Assembly (NCBI GenBank): GCA_965223755.1
Contig: CBDCXF010000001.1
Span: 1,542,434-1,606,433 of the forward strand
Direction of reading: 5' to 3'
DNA: 64,000 nucleotides
Origin: CBDCXF01 sp965223755
GTDB lineage: Bacteria; Acidobacteriota; Thermoanaerobaculia; Multivoradales; JAHEKO01
The position numbers and the translations under genes were made by a program. The notes below the pieces were generated by a model. That model did not search any database. It was given only the letters and a program-made list of their open reading frames with translations, and was not told the DNA's origin. Each line of letters begins with the position of its first letter. Position 1 is the first letter of the stretch. Of this stretch, positions 27,848 through 36,903 are shown piece after piece.

Positions 27848-28426
27848 CTATCGGCTCGTGGCACAAACGGCTGCCCATTTGTCGAAGAAGCGTGCGTCGC
27901 GAGCGAAATCTTGAGGAACCGGGATGTAGGCGTCCACGACTACATTAGATGCAATGACTGCAACTAGAGGGGTGGCGATTCCTTTCGGCACTTGGTCAAA
28001 GCGGACCAGCGAATCGACACCACGCCCGAGTAGCTGCGTCTCGTAGGTGGCTGATTCCTCCACCGGCAACCCCACGGTAGTTTTCCACCTTGCATTCTTT
28101 AAGCACTCGTTGCGATTGATGCCTTCGAGAGCCTGATCCACGCAATTGGTACAGTCTTGTGATCGGCTGAGAAGTACTACTTCAAAAGGGGATTTGACCA
28201 GCCGCGGATCATAGGGCTCAGCGGTGCGAAATGGAAGTTCCTGGCCGACCACACGTTCGACCGTTTCCAAATAGGACCCTTCGATGATGGAAAATCGGTT
28301 GCTCTCCACGTAGTCCGAGAGTCTTTGGTCCGCTGCCCGGGCACGCCAAAACGCCAGCGCGGCGATCGCCGTCACAGCGAGGATCAGCGCGATTTCCACC
28401 GCATCGAATTTTCGTTTATTACTCAT
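27848..28426 (-). CDS. Membrane-anchored thioredoxin-like protein with CxxC
   Basis: 192 residues: an N-terminal transmembrane helix (about 10-27) and an extracytoplasmic domain with CTNC at 92-95 after the strand VVLLS, the usual thioredoxin-fold position, and a cis-Pro-like TPLVAV segment at about 150. Two further cysteines are present. It overlaps the upstream lipoprotein gene by ATGA. A role in disulfide formation or reduction in the operon's Cys-rich peptide is a natural inference. Confidence 0.65.
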   Translation of the reverse strand: MSNKRKFDAVEIALILAVTAIAALAFWRARAADQRLSDYVESNRFSIIEGSYLETVERVVGQELPFRTAEPYDPRLVKSPFEVVLLSRSQDCTNCVDQALEGINRNECLKNARWKTTVGLPVEESATYETQLLGRGVDSLVRFDQVPKGIATPLVAVIASNVVVDAYIPVPQDFARDARFFDKWAAVCATSR

Positions 28427-29529
28427 GATGCAGTCTCCGAGTGATCACTTGTTCGGAGCGTTATCTCCTCAAGGATGGCCGTACCACCTGCTTTTGAAAG
28501 GAAAGAGACACTATCTGACGATGCGCCGATCAGAAATCCCTCCACAACATTAAGCTCTAGGACGGCTTTCGATTCGTCGTCGAGGTCATAAATTTCTAAG
28601 AAACTCTGGCCATCCGTCGCAATCTGTCGATACAGAATGTTCTCTGGTGAGCACACCATCCCCAGGACCCGGCTTCCCGTCAGTCCCAATTCGATCACGG
28701 GGTTTACTGTGCGTTGAGTTGCAGCTTTCGAAATCGAAGACTTGATTGCCTGCTCCGGGAGAACTTCGAAGTCAGCCAATGGACCGAGTGGCTGGGTGGT
28801 GCGCTGCGTCTTGAAGTTGTGACCAAGAATTTGCGAATCGTTGATATGTGAGTAATACAGCGAACCATCTTTACAGACCGCGACACCGGCGTTCGCCATT
28901 CGCGACAAAAGTGGAGCACTCGGGCTTGACGTTTCGCGGCGCAATGCCTTTCGCCTAGCTGGATCGATCTGAATGACTTCTTGTCCTTCTGGTTTCCACC
29001 TGTCGGCGATAAGTAACGCACTCCCTATGGCGTGGAAGTACTGCGGAGATACGGCTGTTCCCGTCCCGTTCTCCCACTCCACCTCACTCACCTTGTACTC
29101 TGACCAGCCAGCTGACGGGCTGAGGTCGATGACTACCGGCTTCCAACGAGGTTCGGCGCGAGCTGTTACGACCTGGCAACCATCGATTGCTCCACCCAAC
29201 AAGACAGGCCCAGAGCTCGGGCCATCGATAGCCTCGCGTAAACAGCCAGCATCAGTACAGCGTAGAAGCCACAAGCCTGAATCTGTTGTACCAGCAAAGG
29301 AATCACATGTAGGAACCAGCGCATCAACTTTGAACGGAAGAACCCAGCTAGTGTAGGTATCGACGACGGTAGTTGAGTTCGTACTATCTGCCGCCTGAGT
29401 ATTTTCGGACTCGCCGGTTGGATCGCCGCACGCTGCCAGGCAGGCAGCGACAAGGCCAAGTATGGCGAATGGTGTGATTGAATTTCGGCTAGTTGCATTG
29501 CAAAAGCTATCCGACCACATAACAGTCAA
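28423..29529 (-). CDS. Lipoprotein, beta-rich (propeller-like), of the Cys-rich peptide operon
   Basis: About 368 residues with a lipobox (LAAC, about residue 34) and a Ser/Thr-rich linker. The body has repeating short strands with aromatic-hydrophobic motifs (for example GLWLLRC, SALLIADRW, GSLYYSHIN, NILYRQIATDG) that suggest a six-bladed-propeller-like fold; this is a visual impression. It has five or six cysteines after the anchor. The start could be three codons further in. It is the second gene of the operon, 26 bases after the peptide gene. Confidence 0.55.
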   Translation of the reverse strand: MTVMWSDSFCNATSRNSITPFAILGLVAACLAACGDPTGESENTQAADSTNSTTVVDTYTSWVLPFKVDALVPTCDSFAGTTDSGLWLLRCTDAGCLREAIDGPSSGPVLLGGAIDGCQVVTARAEPRWKPVVIDLSPSAGWSEYKVSEVEWENGTGTAVSPQYFHAIGSALLIADRWKPEGQEVIQIDPARRKALRRETSSPSAPLLSRMANAGVAVCKDGSLYYSHINDSQILGHNFKTQRTTQPLGPLADFEVLPEQAIKSSISKAATQRTVNPVIELGLTGSRVLGMVCSPENILYRQIATDGQSFLEIYDLDDESKAVLELNVVEGFLIGASSDSVSFLSKAGGTAILEEITLRTSDHSETAS

Positions 29530-29555
29530 CTTCCTGAGCTAGTTAACTGGTTTGA

Positions 29556-29774
29556 TTACGGTGTCGGGTGAAGGGTAAATCCCCCGCCGCCACCACCTGG
29601 ACAGCTGCAATAAGCGTGTCCACCAGAGGTACAGACCTTCTGCGTTAGCTCACCAGCGCCGTTGTAGGTGCAGGTGACATGCCATTGGCCGGCCGCCAAC
29701 GGCTGGGTCAACTGGCTAAGACCAATAAATGAAGCTGCGCAAAATAAGACCGCAAGAACAGACTTTCTAATCAT
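29556..29774 (-). CDS. Small secreted Cys/Gly-rich peptide heading the ABC operon
   Basis: 72 residues: a signal peptide (about 1-28, ending PLAA), then a mature peptide of about 44 residues with cysteines at 35, 48, 56 and 58, a CSCPG knot-like end, six to seven consecutive glycines and a short TLHPTP tail. The ATG follows AGAGGAG. It is the first gene of a six-gene minus-strand run (peptide, lipoprotein, thioredoxin-like, NEW3, ATPase, permease). I do not recognise the family. Candidate roles are a bacteriocin-like or signalling peptide or a small enzyme subunit. Confidence 0.6.
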   Translation of the reverse strand: MIRKSVLAVLFCAASFIGLSQLTQPLAAGQWHVTCTYNGAGELTQKVCTSGGHAYCSCPGGGGGGFTLHPTP

Positions 29775-30498
29775 ATTTTCTCCTCTTTGTTATTGAAATA
29801 AGAACCAAGGCCACTGCCAGTGGCCGGATAGCTGCCACTTGAAACCGGAAAAGCTTTGTCACCTTTGGAGAGACCGAGCACCAAATTTTCACGTCATCAG
29901 GGGACCGTGCAAAGATGGTGCAAGCCGATCCTGAGCTGCTTGGCATGCAAGCGGAAAACGTTCTGCATATAGAATTGGACCCCCTCCAACGTAATCGGTT
30001 CCCACCAACTCTAGGCGGTCCGACCGCCTAATTTTGGAATGGCGAAACCCTACCATACGAAGAACTAGCGCAACTACTGTGAACACTCGACGCTTTTTCT
30101 GCGTCGTTTCGCTTGTTGACCCATTCACCTGGCTTCCTGCGGAACACAGTACGGTCTCGGCCCTTGCTCATAAGAGAAACCTCACTTTCTAATGTGAACA
30201 ACAGTTTAGCAAAGGATGATGCGGATCACCGGCCCGTTTTTTAGCACCTCTGCAGTTCTTAGCACTTGCGCTGTCAATTCGTTTCCTATAGAAACCTGTT
30301 GTCAGTCAAAGATGGAACTACAAGCGCTCGTGCAGAGTCTTGAAGTTCAGCGCCGGTCTAAGGCTGCTAGGAAGATGTCTGGTGATTGAATATGTCGAGG
30401 ATTCAGGGTGCGAGACGCGCCGCTCTTGAGTCGCGGCCGGCTGGTCCTTGCGGGGGGAGCGGCTTGAAACGGCGGATTTAGCGTAGATGGAGGTTGTT
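29775..30498. other. Intergenic region between divergent operons
   Basis: About 720 bases. It holds the promoter region of the peptide operon with a 7-bp hairpin GGCCACT/AGTGGCC (29809-29825) in its leader. A perfect palindromic stem TAGGCGGTC/GACCGCCTA at 30012-30030 is followed by ATTTT on the plus strand. A 22-bp sequence at 30067-30088 is the exact inverse of 30521-30542 at the start of the next gene. A short minus-strand frame here (29889-30128) seems to be a fragment carrying that duplicated 5' end rather than a working gene. Confidence 0.5.
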
Positions 30499-31122
30499 GT
30501 GGGTCTGAGTACAAAGTGGAGAGTGTTCACAGTAGTTGCGCTGGGTCTACTGGTTGTCGCGGCATGCTCGAAAGACGCGACCGCAAGTTCGTTTGAGCGC
30601 TCGTTCGAGTTCAGTAACCACCCCGATGATGAAGTACTCCACCTGCGAACAATCAGTTCGCAGCTGATGGACCCGATGCCCGAGATTCGCCTCTATGGCG
30701 ACTGCCGGCTCGAGCGCACCTGGGTCGCCGAGGGGCGCAGCAAGGAACGTGCACCGGAAGCAGCGCACATATATCTTTCTGACAAAGAATGCACAGAACT
30801 AGTTCGACAAGTTACTGACGCAGGACTGGTCGACTTTGACTTCGATCGCGAACAACGACGGCGACGAAGGTATAGCTCTCCAGACTACGGAGAAATCTTT
30901 TACCGAGTTAGCTTGACGTCATACGAAGGGCCAAGCGGAACGAAGACCGAGCCGTTTTCAGTGTTCGGGGGTGTGCGCCCGGACGTACTGCGGAAAAATC
31001 GTGAGCGTCTGCAAAGCACGATGTCTACAGACGAAGTGGGCGAGCTACTGGCAATTACGGAAGCCGTTCTTGACCTGTGGAAGCAACTAGACAAACGGGT
31101 TGATGCGACAGACGGCAGTTAG
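30499..31122 (+). CDS. Lipoprotein of unknown function, upstream partner of a protease gene
   Basis: About 207 residues from a GTG at 30499, chosen because GGAGG (30489-30493) lies 5 bases before it; an ATG at 30487 overlaps that site. A lipobox ending VVAAC gives a lipid anchor. The body is charged, with an Arg-rich stretch near residue 115. I do not recognise it. Its 3' end overlaps the following matrixin-like gene by 20 bases, echoing the coupled pair at 21.7-23.7 kb. Confidence 0.6.
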   Translation: MGLSTKWRVFTVVALGLLVVAACSKDATASSFERSFEFSNHPDDEVLHLRTISSQLMDPMPEIRLYGDCRLERTWVAEGRSKERAPEAAHIYLSDKECTELVRQVTDAGLVDFDFDREQRRRRRYSSPDYGEIFYRVSLTSYEGPSGTKTEPFSVFGGVRPDVLRKNRERLQSTMSTDEVGELLAITEAVLDLWKQLDKRVDATDGS

Positions 31123-32920
31123 CATAGCTGTCATTTTTGCCGTGTTCGGTCTTGCGGGGACGAGCCATGCCGGATCGTATCGAATTGCCGATTGCAGCGG
31201 TTCGTTCAACTGCCAACTCACGACTCCACTCAACCCACTTTGTGAGGCAAATAATCAACCACCACCATGTCCCGGAAACGGCGATGTGCATACGGTGCGA
31301 CCGTTCGGAATTGTGCACCCACTCGGGTTTACGGGTGCCGGTGGAACGATTCAAATCGACATTTGTGTCGAAGATCCAATACTCAAAGACGTTGTGGCGC
31401 GCGCGGTTGCGACCTGGAACGCCTTGGTACCAACTACGGGCAACTGCATCAATTGCGCCCGCGCAGAAGACGGCAGTCCAGCTGGAAAGATCAATGCCGA
31501 ATCGGTCGTACTCCACGAACTCGGTCATTGTGCATTCGGACTCGCCCATGTAAACAGACCATGGAACTTTGACACGGGACAACCACCGTATACGGAGCGG
31601 AGCGTCACGATGTCCGCCACCGTTGAGCCTGTTTCCAATGCAATTGATATTGGTTCGGACGAGGTGACGGTGGGCATGACCCTCTTCAAGCCTATCCTTG
31701 GATCAAGAGACGACAAGCACTGGACCGACGTCAACATCGATGTTGCTGATTCGATTTCATGGTTTCGATCGGTAGACAACAATCCGGTAATTGTTGATGG
31801 CCTGACCATCGATTCCACGACCTACAAACGTTCGGTCACCTCGTCGACTGGGCTTCCTGCTGGTGACGATTGGGGAGCAAGCGCAAATTGGGTCGTCGCT
31901 GAGTCTCTTGGTGTTTCCGATACACAGGCAGTTATGTACAGCACTATTGCGCGCACCATGGAAGCCACCTCATTGTCGGCCGACGATGTGAACATGGTGA
32001 GAATGGCCATGACGGGAAGTGACCGGCTTGCAGGTACGGCAGATGACTACACGGTCAATCTATCGGTCGTTGCGTGTGGCCAGCCTCACGACATTGCAAT
32101 GAAATACGAACCGCTCACATTCGGCGCAGGAGTGTGCGACAACCAAGAAATCGACTACGCATTCGCCCAGAACCCACTCCTGGCCATTCACTACGTACTC
32201 AAGAATGTCGGTGGTCCGGCGACGGTTACGCTCAACTCAAACGAAAGCTGGGACTTTGGAGCGCCAGATATCAGTCTTTCAAAGACAGATCACGACGTGA
32301 CCGCAAACCCTGGTGACACGATTGTGTACACAATCGGTGTGTCAAACATCGGAGATGCGGACGCCGAAGGAGTGACGATCACGGAACTTGTTCCAGTGGG
32401 AACAACGTTCAATGCTGGGGCGAGCAGCGCTGGCTGGACCTGTGCGGACGGGGCTCCAGCTGGCTCCCTATGCGATCTATTGGTTGGCACCCTTGTAGTA
32501 GCTCCAGTGCCGACTGACTTTCTGTTCGCCGTGGCAGTTAACTCGCCTGCTGAGGTTGGAGAAGTGTTGAATGCGGTGACGGGCTCTGACAACGGAGTCA
32601 ATGGTGCTGATCCAAACCAAAGCAACAACACGGCAGACGACTTTACGCCCATCAATGTGCCATGCAACGGAAACACGGACATCAACCTAACGTCGCCTGT
32701 GGGCGATCCGACAATCGTGTACGAGGCTTGCAACTCGATTACTGCAGGCACCAGCTACACGATCACGACGGGACGCGATGTTGAATTCCGAGCCCGAAAT
32801 GTCATCGCCATGACCGATGGGTTTGATGTTGAAAGCGGAGCGGTCTTCAAAGCAATTCTTGATCCGCTTGCTGGACAGACAGCGGCCGCCACAGCTGCAG
32901 GTTCCTCCGTTGGCAACTAA
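31103..32920 (+). CDS. Secreted matrixin-like protein with DUF11 domain
   Basis: 605 residues with a signal peptide (to about SHA, residue 23) and a metalloprotease-like N-terminal domain. The zinc-type motif HELGHCAFGLAH (138-149) has one extra residue relative to HExxHxxGxxH. A DUF11-type Ig-like domain follows at about 390-510 (SKTDHDVTANPGDTIVYTIG ... NQSNNTAD). The C-terminal ~70 residues resemble the tail seen in Acidobacteriota-type secreted proteins (DVEFRARN ... DGFDVESGAVFKA). The ATG overlaps the end of the preceding lipoprotein gene. Confidence 0.75.
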   Translation: MRQTAVSIAVIFAVFGLAGTSHAGSYRIADCSGSFNCQLTTPLNPLCEANNQPPPCPGNGDVHTVRPFGIVHPLGFTGAGGTIQIDICVEDPILKDVVARAVATWNALVPTTGNCINCARAEDGSPAGKINAESVVLHELGHCAFGLAHVNRPWNFDTGQPPYTERSVTMSATVEPVSNAIDIGSDEVTVGMTLFKPILGSRDDKHWTDVNIDVADSISWFRSVDNNPVIVDGLTIDSTTYKRSVTSSTGLPAGDDWGASANWVVAESLGVSDTQAVMYSTIARTMEATSLSADDVNMVRMAMTGSDRLAGTADDYTVNLSVVACGQPHDIAMKYEPLTFGAGVCDNQEIDYAFAQNPLLAIHYVLKNVGGPATVTLNSNESWDFGAPDISLSKTDHDVTANPGDTIVYTIGVSNIGDADAEGVTITELVPVGTTFNAGASSAGWTCADGAPAGSLCDLLVGTLVVAPVPTDFLFAVAVNSPAEVGEVLNAVTGSDNGVNGADPNQSNNTADDFTPINVPCNGNTDINLTSPVGDPTIVYEACNSITAGTSYTITTGRDVEFRARNVIAMTDGFDVESGAVFKAILDPLAGQTAAATAAGSSVGN

Positions 32921-33325
32921 GTGGGTCGAGGATACGAACGGATTCTTATGGCATCCAACAGATGAACGAGCTTCGTGAAAGGAACGCCTGACCGGCTCCA
33001 AAGCAGCTCACGATGAAGACATATGGATATTGACCAGATTCAAGACCTCGACAGCGGCGCCAAGTTTTACGTCGCGGATCTTCACATTCATTCGTTTGCT
33101 GGGTCGGATGATGTGAGGGATGAAGCGATGACACCCGAGGCGATTGTCGATGCGGCTGTCGCGGAAGGTGTGCGGATCATCTCGATTACTGATCACAGTT
33201 CGGAGACCAATGTAGGAGCAGCTCTGGCCCACGCCAAGAATCAACACAACGATGAAGTCTTCGTGATTCCCGGCGCGGAGATTTCTTGTCCTGAGGGGCA
33301 TCTCCTGATCTATTTCTCTCCTAGT

Positions 33326-34371
33326 TGTGTTGTCTCACCACGTTGTTCAGTAAAAGGAGTTGTCCATCCGAGTTTCTTCGGAGAAGCTGATTGGGAAGTA
33401 ACCGATCAGCACCCAAAGGAGAACCCGGATGGACATTCATGAGAATGCACGAAGCTGCCCACGAAGTCGAGCCCTGCTAGTGCGTCGAGTCCTTGAGGAG
33501 GGATGGACGGTGCGAGAGGCCGCTGAGGCCCAGGGCCTCAGCGAGCGATCAGCCTATCGCTGGTTGGCCCGCTTTCGAGCCGAGGGTACGCCTGGGCTCA
33601 AGGACCGCTCGTCTCGGCCTCACCGGATACCGACCAGGACCCCAGAGGCGATCGTGCACAAGCTCATTGAGCTGCGTTGTCAGCGCTTGACCGGCAGTGA
33701 GATCGCCGCTCGTCTGGGCTTACCGCGCTCGACGGTAGGGAGGATCCTTAAGCGTGCAGGGCTGGGCCGGTTGGCTTCGCTTGAGGCTCCTGAGCCGGTG
33801 CGCCGCTATGAGAAGCAGTTTCCGGGCGAGCTGATCCATCTGGATATCAAGAAGCTGGCGGCAATCCGCAAGGTCGGCCACCGGGTCACTGGCAACCGGC
33901 GCGACTGCACTCCTGGGGCCGGATGGGAGTTTGTTCACGTCTGTGTGGATGACCGCTCACGCCTGGCCTATGTCGAAGTGTTACCGGATGAACGGCAGGG
34001 CTCAGCCATCGCGTTCTTACGTCGTGCTGTGGCCTGGTTTGCCAGCAAAGGGATCCAGGTCCGGGCGGTGATGACCGACAACGGCCCTTGCTACATTGCC
34101 AAGCGCTTTGTCGCTACCTGCAAAGATCTCGGCCTGGGCATCATCAGAACACGCCCATACCGACCCCGCACCAATGGCAAGGCCGAGCGCTTTATCCAGA
34201 CCCTGATGCGGGAATGGGCCTACCGATGGGTCCACCAAGACTCCCGACAGCGTAGCGTGCGACTCAAGCTATACCTCCACTTCTACAATTTCCACCGTCA
34301 GCACATGAGTCTTGATGGATTGCCGCCAATCAGTAGGATCACTCACCTGAACAACGTGCTGAGAATGCACA
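33326..34371 (+). mobile_element. IS481-family insertion sequence, 1046 bp
   Basis: Imperfect terminal inverted repeats: left TGTGTTGTCTCACCACGTTG; right (reverse) TGTGCATTCTCAGCACGTTG. The 6-bp target duplication CCTAGT lies at 33320-33325 and 34372-34377, matching the NCTAGN target known for IS481. It encodes one DDE transposase. It splits the PHP-ATPase gene. Confidence 0.92.
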
Positions 34372-34376
34372 CCTAG
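33429..34376 (+). CDS. IS481-family transposase
   Basis: 315 residues: an N-terminal helix-turn-helix pair (WTVREAAEAQGLSERSAYRWLARF; SEIAARLGLPRSTVGRIL) and an RNase H-fold catalytic domain with DDE-type segments (HLDIKKL, VMTDNGPCY, GKAERFIQTLMREWAY). The ATG follows AAAGGAG. The stop TAG (34374-34376) lies outside the element, within the duplicated target CCTAGT, so the stop codon is supplied by the insertion site. Confidence 0.93.
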   Translation: MDIHENARSCPRSRALLVRRVLEEGWTVREAAEAQGLSERSAYRWLARFRAEGTPGLKDRSSRPHRIPTRTPEAIVHKLIELRCQRLTGSEIAARLGLPRSTVGRILKRAGLGRLASLEAPEPVRRYEKQFPGELIHLDIKKLAAIRKVGHRVTGNRRDCTPGAGWEFVHVCVDDRSRLAYVEVLPDERQGSAIAFLRRAVAWFASKGIQVRAVMTDNGPCYIAKRFVATCKDLGLGIIRTRPYRPRTNGKAERFIQTLMREWAYRWVHQDSRQRSVRLKLYLHFYNFHRQHMSLDGLPPISRITHLNNVLRMHT

Positions 34377-36903
34377 TGAGGCTCCTGTACTCAATGACGT
34401 GATCGGCAGATTGAATATTGAGGGCGACCGTGGACAAGCTAGTTCGTACACCGAGCAAACAATGCCTCAAGTCATGAAGGAGGTCGAAGAGGCAGGAGGA
34501 ATATCCATCGCTGCCCACATTGATACGCCGACTGGCTTCGAATGCAAACTTTCCGGCTACGGATCTACTAAGAAGTCTATCCTCCGAAGTCCGAATTTGC
34601 TGGCAGTCGAGATTCGAGATACTGAAAACCTTCACTGGTACACAGACGAGGATGAGAAGCAAGGTCCAGGGGCCGGACGACGGCAGCTCCTGAAGGCTCG
34701 AAGAGACGATCTTCCCGGCCATCCTTTCTTGGCGCACGTTCAATCTAGCGACGCACACAAGTTGAGTGATTTCGTCGCGGCAGCGAGAGAGGGAAGGCTG
34801 ACATGCCTCAAGATGCAAGACCTAAGTTTCGAGGGATTTCGCACCGCTCTCGTCGATGCTGAAGCAAGAGTCCGAACCCAAGCAACATTGCCAAGTTCCT
34901 TACCCAGAGTTATCGGCATGCATCTTAAAGGTGGCTTTCTTGACGAAAGCACTTTTCATCTGAGCCGCAATCTAAGCACCGTCATTGGAGGCCGCGGCGC
35001 TGGCAAATCAACAGCCCTGCGGAGTCTCGCTTACGCATTGGGGTCGGATGAGGAATTTGGAGAGCAGGATAACTGCCCTACCCATGCGACTGTCTATTGT
35101 CGCGCCACGAATCGCGCTACGTACCGGATCGAAAGAACGAGGCATCAGACAGCTAGTTACTACCTGCTATCTGATGATGGCGACGAAGAGATTGACAGCT
35201 TGCCGTTCAGAATTGAGTACTACCGCCAGAACTCCTTGGCTGATGTGGCGAAGGACCCTGAAGGAGAGCCACAACTACTGCAGGGATTTCTCGACAAGCA
35301 TCTGAACTTGGACGCCTTGAACGATGAAGAACAAAATTTGTTGAGCGAATTGGAAGTGAATAGTGCCCAAATGCGGCCATTTGAAGCTGAACTTGCACGA
35401 CTACCTTCGGTTTCCCGGAAACTCGCTGAAACCACCCAGAAACTCCAGTTGGCCGAGAGAGGCAAGATCCCAGAAATCGCCGACTTGCAAAATCGTCTTC
35501 TTGCAACGAAAGGCGTTCTTGATGACTTGGATGAGAACGCCGACAGTTTGGAGCAGGGGGTGTCTCTGGAAGCCTGGACCGACGGCTTCGAACCAATACT
35601 TGAGGTGGCGGTTGCACTGGACGAAGGCGAGGAGAGTAACTCGTCAAAGTTCATTGAAAACACAGAAGTAGCGAATCGAGTAGCCGCCGCTCGACGGCTT
35701 CTGGAAGAGCTAACTGAGTTTATTGGGCAACAAGAGTCAACATTATCCGAGAGATTTGAGCGGGATGCAGGCAAACTAAGAAGAATAAAGGCAGAGCTTG
35801 AAGCTCTCATTGGCCCGGTAGAAGAGGATCTCAATTCACGCATCAAGGCTCTTAGTGATCTTGGCCTAAAGGCAGAGGTTGCTGAGTTGACGCGACTTGC
35901 AAAGCAAAAGCAAAGACACATTAGGCAGAAGCAAGAGCTAAGCAAGAAGCAAAAGGAGTTCGAGGAACTTCTACGGCATCGACAACAACGGTTGAGGAAG
36001 TTACAGGCCACCAGACAGTCAATCGCTGAGCGTCGAGAGAGCCAAGCCAAAGCATTAATGCCGGTGCTGGACCGAATAGTTTCTGACTACAAGACCGTCG
36101 TTCGTTACGACCAGTCGGGGATTGTAGATGAGTTCGTCGAAGCCGTTGGCAACGCCATGCAGGGGACCAATTTTCGGAAAGAAACAGCACACAGTCTCTG
36201 CGAGCAGTTGAGCCCACAAGAATTGGTCGAGATCGTTGGAAGTCAGGATTCAGAAAGACTCGCGGAGTTGATTGGTGGAGGCGCCAGAAAGGACTGGGCA
36301 CCTCACTTACTCGAACGGCTCGGGCAACTCTCGAATCTCCACAAACTTGAGGTTGTATCGAAGCCAGCGAAGCCTGTGATTGAGGTTGTTTCCCGTGACA
36401 ACCAAGATCCCAAGACGTTGACTTTGGGACAATTGTCCGATGGTCAACGACATACGGTTCTTCTGACTATCGCAATGTTCAACGAGGCCTACGAACCTCT
36501 TGTTATTGACCAGCCTGAAGATGAGCTAGACAACGAGTTTGTCTTCAGAAGTGTTGTTACGACGCTTCGCCAAATCAAAGGGGGGCGGCAAATCGTCGTC
36601 GTCACCCATAACGCAAATATTGCGGTCTTAGGTGATTCAGAGTTGATTGTTCCGTTGGCTCGCGATGGGGACGTCGGGGCAGTTCTTTCGGAGTCGTGCG
36701 GGTCGATTGACAGCCCGAAAACCAAAAGCAAGGTTAAAAGTGTTCTCGAAGGAGGAGAGGATGCTTTTGAGCGGCGGAAAGCCATTTACGGGCACTAGGG
36801 CCCAGATTCTAAAGAACCTTGTAGGCTCAGGCGCTTCGGTTGACAACAGGCAGTCCATCGTAGCCGACCCCTTGGAAGTAGGGGGAGGCGATTCTCTTGC
36901 TAG

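Larger units (their letters stand above)
33023..36798 (+). pseudogene. PHP phosphoesterase-SMC-like ATPase fusion (TrlF-like), split by an IS481-family element
   Basis: The 5' part (33023-33325) encodes a PHP domain start with DLHIHSF, TDHS and PGAEIS metal-site motifs. The 3' part (34372-36798) resumes in the same frame after the insertion and carries the PHP end (SSDAH, AHID) followed by an SMC/RecN-like ATPase: Walker A GGRGAGKST, a long coiled coil, and a C-terminal signature and Walker B (LSDGQRH ... LVIDQPEDELDN). Deleting the IS and one target copy restores one open frame of about 907 residues. The layout matches proteins called TrlF-type AAA-like ATPases, which occur in defence contexts; that link is from memory. 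The gene is inactive as it stands, though a GTG at 34399 could start a PHP-truncated ATPase. Confidence 0.82.

Noticed and set aside
29889..30128. A 79-codon minus-strand frame sharing residues with the next lipoprotein
   Set aside because: The shared part is only the 22-bp inverted duplicate; the rest has no signal sequence or ribosome-binding site. Treated as a relic.
33326..33442. C-terminal tail of the 5' PHP frame read into the insertion sequence
   Set aside because: The residues after 33325 come from the left end of the IS481-family element, not from the PHP gene.
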